DNA from: Rhodospirillales bacterium
GTDB lineage: Bacteria; Pseudomonadota; Alphaproteobacteria; Rhodospirillales; Casp-alpha2
Reading direction: 5' to 3'
NCBI GenBank assembly: GCA_030727885.1
Contig: JANRAT010000033.1
Location: 1 to 10,746 of the forward strand
DNA: 10,746 nt
A program made the translations under genes and the position numbers. Positions within the stretch are counted from its first letter, which is position 1, and each line of letters opens with the position of its first letter. The notes below the pieces were generated by a model, which was not told where the DNA came from, ran no database searches, and worked only from the letters and a program-made list of their open reading frames with translations. Below are positions 7,253-10,746 of this stretch, piece after piece.

Positions 7253-8007
7253 CACAAAACGCCCCCAAGATAAGCTTCGACAACCCTGGCATCGGAGGCG
7301 ACCTGCTCAAAGCTTCCGCTCATCAGGTCCTTCCCTTCGGCCATCACGCAGACCTGATCACTCAGCGCAGAAACCATGTCCATGTTGTGCTCGACAAGGA
7401 CGAACGTGACACCTTCTTGGTGCAGCTCTTTTATGATGCCGATCAGAACCTGCACCATCGGTGGCGCAACGCCTGCTGCCGGCTCGTCCAGAAGAACCAT
7501 CCGCGGCTCGAGCATCAGTGCACGCGCCAGTTCGAGAAGTTTTTTCTGCCCGCCGGAAAGGATGTTCGGTGTCGCATCTGCCAAGCCTTCCAGACCAACC
7601 CTGACCAGCAGTTTCATGGCCTTGTCGATGTCAGCATCCTGTTGACGCCGGACACGTGCGGGAAACAGTATCGGATCAAAGAAACTTTCATCCGAAGCGT
7701 TCTGCCGAGCCAGCAAGACGTTTTCAAGTAACGACAAACTCGATAGCTCGCGTGAAATCTGGAATGTCCGCACCAGACGATTGCGGGCCAGGATATACGG
7801 CTTGGCGCCGGTTACATCCGTGCCGAGATAGCGGACATGGCCACCATCAGGGGTCACGGCGCCGGCGATACAGTTCAACAGTGTCGACTTGCCGGCACCA
7901 TTGGGGCCGATGATCGCAGTGATCTGTCCCTCGGGGATTTCCAGTGAACAACCGGCAAGAGCAGCTACGCCACCAAATTTTTTTGTCAAACTTTGAACTG
8001 ATAGCAA
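7252..8007 (-). CDS. livG: ABC transporter ATP-binding protein (LivG family), TTG start
   Basis: This 251-residue ATPase starts the transporter block. Motifs are Walker A GPNGAGKST (34-42), Q-loop TFQ (81-83), signature LSGGQ (150-154), Walker B VLLDEP (171-176) with E175 as catalytic base, and switch histidine H207 in VEHNMD. The LivG-specific long insert between Q-loop and signature is present, and the C-terminal VVEAYLGG motif is typical. The only usable start in frame is TTG at 8005-8007, giving LSVQSLTKKFGG, which aligns with family N-termini. The frame is open upstream to about base 8115 but contains no ATG, GTG or TTG that would be better. An AAGGA sequence lies about 10 bases upstream, immediately next to an inverted-repeat arm. 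It overlaps livF at the stop and lies 152 bases after the dioxygenase. Confidence 0.94.
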   Translation of the reverse strand: MLSVQSLTKKFGGVAALAGCSLEIPEGQITAIIGPNGAGKSTLLNCIAGAVTPDGGHVRYLGTDVTGAKPYILARNRLVRTFQISRELSSLSLLENVLLARQNASDESFFDPILFPARVRRQQDADIDKAMKLLVRVGLEGLADATPNILSGGQKKLLELARALMLEPRMVLLDEPAAGVAPPMVQVLIGIIKELHQEGVTFVLVEHNMDMVSALSDQVCVMAEGKDLMSGSFEQVASDARVVEAYLGGVL

Positions 8008-8022
8008 AATACGCAGATCCTT

Positions 8023-8096
8023 TTGGGACGGATTTCGAGGGATACCGGCGGTTAAGCCGACACCTCTCCATGTTCCAATTCTTGTTTTCGTCCCAA
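8023..8096 (-). promoter_or_regulatory. Inverted repeat in the livG leader abutting the ribosome-binding site
   Basis: The arms TTGGGACG (8023-8030) and CGTCCCAA (8089-8096) are perfect 8-base complements separated by 58 bases. On the minus strand the second arm ends directly against the AAGGA ribosome-binding site (8018-8022) of livG. In RNA this could place the ribosome-binding site at the foot of a long stem and modulate translation; as DNA the arms could be protein-binding half-sites. The base pairing is seen; any function is inferred. The rest of the 152-base gap (8008-8159) shows no recognised gene or clear promoter. Confidence 0.35.
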
Positions 8097-8159
8097 TAAG
8101 GCCTGAGCCCTGATTCTAACTCGCCGTTTATTTTTTATCGGCGTTGTTCGCTAAACATA

Positions 8160-9152
8160 TTATCCCGGGTATGAACGATCACCCGCATCACGCAACCATA
8201 ACCGCACCAGATGACGCCGATCTTCGAGGCTTTCAAAGTCTTCAAATTCGGTTCTGCTATGCCCGATCACTTTGTTATTCACATACTGGAATTGTCCAGA
8301 CTCCATCGTAAAATTAAACTGCAACTCGGAATCCGAAAAAACAGCCTCTAACGCCGAAATTGCCCGCGACGTTTCATCGTCCATTTCGGTCCCGGTCATC
8401 TCATAACCATTTCGGACCTGATGGATGCCCAATCTGGCCGATAGGCCGCCATTGTTTTCGAAGATCGGCGCAGAAATGGTCGGTGGGTCATCCGGGAAAA
8501 ATTCGCGCTGACGATCAAAGATAAACGGTGCGTAAAGCCTTTCAAGCACGTCCCGATAACGCGCCAACAGTGCGTTATGTGCCGTCTCAAAACTCATCAC
8601 CCGGCTTACCCCACCCTTTTTTGCCGGTTTCAGGCACAGCAGCCCAACAAAATCCGGAAGCGGGTTGTTGTATGAATTGTCATTATGAAATGTCAGATCA
8701 ATGTTGGTTTTATCGGGGCGGATACCAGACCCTGCAACCGCCTTGGCACCGGTATCGTGAACATCGTAAATCATGGTGCCGTCAAGTTTCTGGGCAACCG
8801 GCCTGCTCACCATCGACGACAGCAACCAATAGATGGCGGTGGCTTCCTGCTTGCTGATCGACTCCATAGGCAATCTGTCGACAAGCGCAAAACCGCACCC
8901 GTGATCCAGTCGCTGGCGCACAGCCTGCATCAAAGCGCGGCACTTCGGCATGTCGAAATCATCTGCATCTAACAGGACCGTCATAACCGGGTGGCGGCGG
9001 ATATGTTCAATCACGGCAGCAATCTCACTCTGGCAATCGGCATCTAGGCTATGCAGCCATTCCTGTTCCCGCAACTCGGATGCCTGCCAAGCCAACGGCC
9101 CGCTCAGGTGTCGGGTAAGTGGTTGTGTTTCAACAGAATATCTTGGCACCAT
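8160..9152 (-). CDS. TauD/TfdA-like 2-oxoglutarate/Fe(II)-dependent dioxygenase
   Basis: This 330-residue cytoplasmic enzyme belongs to the TauD/TfdA family, whose members couple decarboxylation of 2-oxoglutarate to hydroxylation of an organic substrate. The iron-binding facial triad is visible as H156-N-D158 in TFHNDNS, with distal H298 in NNKVIGHSR; the 2-oxoglutarate arginine is probably R317 in RRHLVRLWL. The pattern of an NNK/NNR turn, then GH/LHxRT, then RRHLxRLWL fits family members near the gamma-butyrobetaine or hydroxy-amino-acid side more than taurine dioxygenase, but the substrate is unknown. The first 70 residues are less conserved and may form a separate N-terminal subdomain. 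ATG at 9150-9152 follows GGAGAG at a 9-base distance. It lies upstream of livGFHM in the same direction, which suggests, without proving, that it acts on the imported compound. Confidence 0.88.
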   Translation of the reverse strand: MVPRYSVETQPLTRHLSGPLAWQASELREQEWLHSLDADCQSEIAAVIEHIRRHPVMTVLLDADDFDMPKCRALMQAVRQRLDHGCGFALVDRLPMESISKQEATAIYWLLSSMVSRPVAQKLDGTMIYDVHDTGAKAVAGSGIRPDKTNIDLTFHNDNSYNNPLPDFVGLLCLKPAKKGGVSRVMSFETAHNALLARYRDVLERLYAPFIFDRQREFFPDDPPTISAPIFENNGGLSARLGIHQVRNGYEMTGTEMDDETSRAISALEAVFSDSELQFNFTMESGQFQYVNNKVIGHSRTEFEDFESLEDRRHLVRLWLRDAGDRSYPG

Positions 9153-9184
9153 GAACTCCAGCTCTCCGAACAGGTATCAGCATA

Positions 9185-9202
9185 GAATGCGAATGAGAAT
9201 CA
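9185..9202 (-). promoter_or_regulatory. Fur-box-like sequence upstream of the dioxygenase
   Basis: GAATGCGAATGAGAATCA on the plus strand (TGATTCTCATTCGCATTC on the minus) resembles the repeated NAT(A/T)AT hexamer pattern of Fur boxes, matching about one and a half of the two half-sites. It sits 32 to 50 bases upstream of the start codon of an iron enzyme, where a repressor could act. This is pattern recognition by eye only; an iron link is plausible but unproven. Confidence 0.28.
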
Positions 9203-9252
9203 CCGTAATCTTGAATTTGGTTATTTAATAATTATTCCTAATTATATTATCT

Positions 9253-9297
9253 ATAACGAACCGTTATGTTCGTATCAGCACGGTGCGGTTATATAAC
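9253..9297. promoter_or_regulatory. Nested palindromes in the divergent intergenic region (candidate operator)
   Basis: Three overlapping or adjacent perfect inverted repeats are present: ATAACG-AAC-CGTTAT (9253-9267), ACGAAC-6-GTTCGT (9256-9273) and the self-complementary GTTATATAAC (9288-9297). The hexamer ATAACG recurs at 9253 and 9293, exactly 40 bases apart, close to four helical turns. The surrounding 9205-9262 segment is very AT-rich and probably contains promoter elements for the divergent dioxygenase and methyltransferase genes, though no single -35/-10 pair stands out. The rest of the 9153-9372 gap shows nothing else recognised beyond the Fur-like box. Confidence 0.45.
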
Positions 9298-9372
9298 GTC
9301 TACGCTATTTCGCTTATGACGCTTCAATCATGGCCAAAAACCTTGCGGGTTAAATGACAGGACAAACCAGAT

Positions 9373-10023
9373 ATGGCGAATTGGGATAAACGCTACGCCG
9401 AAACAACGGATCGATTGTTCGGGGAAAAACCGAATGAATACGTCCGCCAGGTGCTGGCGCGATCCGACTTTTCTGCAAAAACCGCGCTCTGCATCGCTGA
9501 CGGCGACGGGCGAAACGGGACCTGGCTTGCCAAACAGGGATTAAAAGTTACCGCGATTGATATCTCAGCTGTCGCCACTGAACAGGCACTGGCCCATGAC
9601 AAAGCGCGGGGTGTCACGGTCGAGCGTATTGTTGCCGATATCGCCGAATGGGTACCGGAACCGGGGCGTACATGGGATTGTGCCTTTATGATCTATCTGC
9701 AGTGCGAGGCCGATGTCCGTAACCGCGCCGCAACTCTTGCCAGCGCCTTGCTCAACCCCGGCGGCTGGTTTATCGCCGAGGGATTTGCCCCAAACGACAG
9801 CGGCCGTGGATCGCTCGGGCCCGGCATGCCTGATTTGCTCTATGAACGCGACCAGCTTCTTGATGCGGTCGGTGATTTGCAGGTGATTGAAGCCCTCAAT
9901 GGCTGGATCCAGCTGGACGAGGGCACCAAACATCAGGGCACAGGATGGATACTCCGGCTGCTGGCCCGGCGCAGCAAGGTTGCTGTTCGGGAAGCATCAC
10001 AATTCGGATCGAAAGCGATCTAA
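9373..10023 (+). CDS. Class I SAM-dependent methyltransferase, TehB-like
   Basis: This 216-residue cytoplasmic protein has a Rossmann-type methyltransferase fold. The N-terminus WDKRYAETTDRLFGEKPNEYV (from residue 4) matches the opening seen in TehB-like and related small-molecule methyltransferases. Motif I is CIADGDGRNG (40-49), a variant of the usual E-x-G-x-G-x-N form, and the acidic residue that binds the SAM ribose is probably D63 in VTAIDIS. DIAEW and LLNPGGWFIAEGF correspond to later strands of the fold. The methyl acceptor is unknown; tellurite, thiol or other small molecules are possible in this family. It is the only plus-strand gene in the window. ATG at 9373 has AGGA about 10 bases upstream. 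Its stop overlaps the convergent regulator's stop by four bases. Confidence 0.88.
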   Translation: MANWDKRYAETTDRLFGEKPNEYVRQVLARSDFSAKTALCIADGDGRNGTWLAKQGLKVTAIDISAVATEQALAHDKARGVTVERIVADIAEWVPEPGRTWDCAFMIYLQCEADVRNRAATLASALLNPGGWFIAEGFAPNDSGRGSLGPGMPDLLYERDQLLDAVGDLQVIEALNGWIQLDEGTKHQGTGWILRLLARRSKVAVREASQFGSKAI

Positions 10024-10746
10024 GACAAGACGGGACCGGGTGCCCCTGCTTTCCGCACCGCCGTTGGCGGATAGCCAAACCGGCGGGCATGAGTTGTTGC
10101 GAAATGCGTGGCGCTCGCAAACCCGGTCGCGATGGCGATCTCGATGACCGGAAGGGTCGAGTATTTGAGCAGGTTTTGCGCTTTCTCAAGCCGCAGGTTG
10201 CGATAAAACGCCATCGTCGTCTGGTCCAGATTTTCCTGAAACAAGCGATTGAGCTGCCGGCTGCTCATATCGGCAAAACTGGCCAACTGATCGAGGGTAA
10301 GGGTATCAGCGATGTGACCTTCCATAGCCATGATGACTTCCAGCACCTTGCGGTTTGTGGTCCCCCACCGCTCAATGATACCGGCCCGTTGCGGTCCCTG
10401 CGACGGACGGACATCCGTATGAATGAACCAGTCGCTGACCCGTGTCGCCAGCGCAGGTCCGTGGTGCTCAGAGATCAGCGCGTGCATCAAATCCAGCGGC
10501 GCTGTCCCGCCGGCGCAGGTCACCCTGTCGCGGTCAATCACATAAAGGCCTCGTTCGATCAGCAGGTCGGGTGATTTTTCGCCAAGCATCGGGATGTGTT
10601 CCCAATGCGCCGTCATCCGCCGCCCCGTCATCAACCCGGCCTCCGCCAGGATAACCGGTCCGCCGGAGACACCGCCAATGGCAATGCCCATGCGCGCCGC
10701 GCGACGCAACCAGTTAAACAGCGGCTCATCATGAAACGTTATGCAG
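10020..10746 (-). CDS. GlxA-type AraC-family transcriptional regulator, 5' end cut by window edge
   Basis: About 241 residues of a regulator that in this family is usually 310-340 residues; the frame is open to the right edge, so about 80-90 N-terminal residues are missing. The visible N-terminal part is the end of a DJ-1/PfpI-like (glutamine amidotransferase-like) domain: GGVSGGPVILAEAGLMTGRRMTAHWEH, followed by VTCAGGTAPLDLMHALI. At the nucleophile-elbow position where many relatives have Cys there is Ser (about residue 27 of the visible part), which fits a ligand sensor rather than an enzyme. The C-terminal part is a double helix-turn-helix DNA-binding domain, with LTLDQLASFADMSSRQLNRLF and ATGFASATHFATTHARRFGYPP as recognisable blocks. 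Relatives include GlxA, CdhR and GbdR, which often control catabolism of quaternary amines or amino acids. The target here is unknown. Confidence 0.92.
   Translation of the reverse strand, partial: CITFHDEPLFNWLRRAARMGIAIGGVSGGPVILAEAGLMTGRRMTAHWEHIPMLGEKSPDLLIERGLYVIDRDRVTCAGGTAPLDLMHALISEHHGPALATRVSDWFIHTDVRPSQGPQRAGIIERWGTTNRKVLEVIMAMEGHIADTLTLDQLASFADMSSRQLNRLFQENLDQTTMAFYRNLRLEKAQNLLKYSTLPVIEIAIATGFASATHFATTHARRFGYPPTAVRKAGAPGPVLS

Noticed and set aside
6482..7273. A 263-codon open frame on the plus strand across livF
   Set aside because: It is antisense to a clear ATPase gene carrying all ABC motifs, and its translation resembles no family I recognise.
7847..8071. Minus-strand ATG frame starting at 8071 as an alternative livG N-terminus
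   Set aside because: It is out of frame with the ATPase motifs, and the livG frame itself shows no frameshift.
8122..8143. CGCCG/CGGCG hairpin after the dioxygenase as a terminator
   Set aside because: The stem is 5 bp with a 12-base loop and no U-tract follows on the minus strand, so termination there is not supported.
9330..9353. Short leader-peptide-like frame (MAKNLAG) just before the methyltransferase
   Set aside because: It has only seven codons, no clear ribosome-binding site and no run of a single regulatory amino acid, so chance is the simplest explanation.

Overview
The window looks like a piece of an alphaproteobacterial chromosome. This is an inference: the DNA is moderately GC-rich by eye, the TRAP transporter has separate small and large membrane subunits, a complete branched-chain-amino-acid-type (LIV/HAAT) ABC cluster is present, and there is a GlxA-type regulator. 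This mix is common in metabolically versatile marine or soil alphaproteobacteria such as Rhodospirillales. No rRNA, tRNA, CRISPR array, insertion sequence, integrase or phage gene was seen. Almost all of the window is coding, and all genes except one lie on the minus strand.

Region 1 (1-2220, minus strand, transcribed right to left) is a tripartite TRAP transporter operon: dctP (solute-binding protein), dctQ (small membrane subunit) and dctM (large permease, cut by the left window edge). dctP and dctQ are separated by a 10-bp perfect hairpin; dctQ and dctM overlap by 8 bases. Two tandem stem-loops lie just upstream of dctP. Region 2 (2334-2633) is a small DUF6166 gene of unknown function, probably with its own promoter.

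Region 3 (2790-9152, minus strand) is the main system. In transcription order it holds a TauD/TfdA-like 2-oxoglutarate/Fe(II) dioxygenase, a 152-base leader with an inverted repeat next to the ribosome-binding site, livG, livF, livH, livM, an AhpD/carboxymuconolactone-decarboxylase-like protein with a complete Glu-Cys-Cys-His set, and a Tat-exported LivK-type binding protein, ending in a 13-bp perfect terminator hairpin. The genes from livG to the AhpD-like protein abut or overlap; livK follows after 104 bases. A plausible reading, not proven, is that the transporter imports an organic compound that is then oxidised by the dioxygenase, with the AhpD-like protein handling a reactive product or oxidative stress.

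Region 4 (9153-10746) begins with a 220-base divergent intergenic region containing nested palindromes and a Fur-box-like sequence. A class I SAM-dependent methyltransferase follows on the plus strand. It converges on, and overlaps by 4 bases with, a GlxA-type AraC-family regulator that runs off the right edge. The regulator could control some of these genes, but only proximity supports that.
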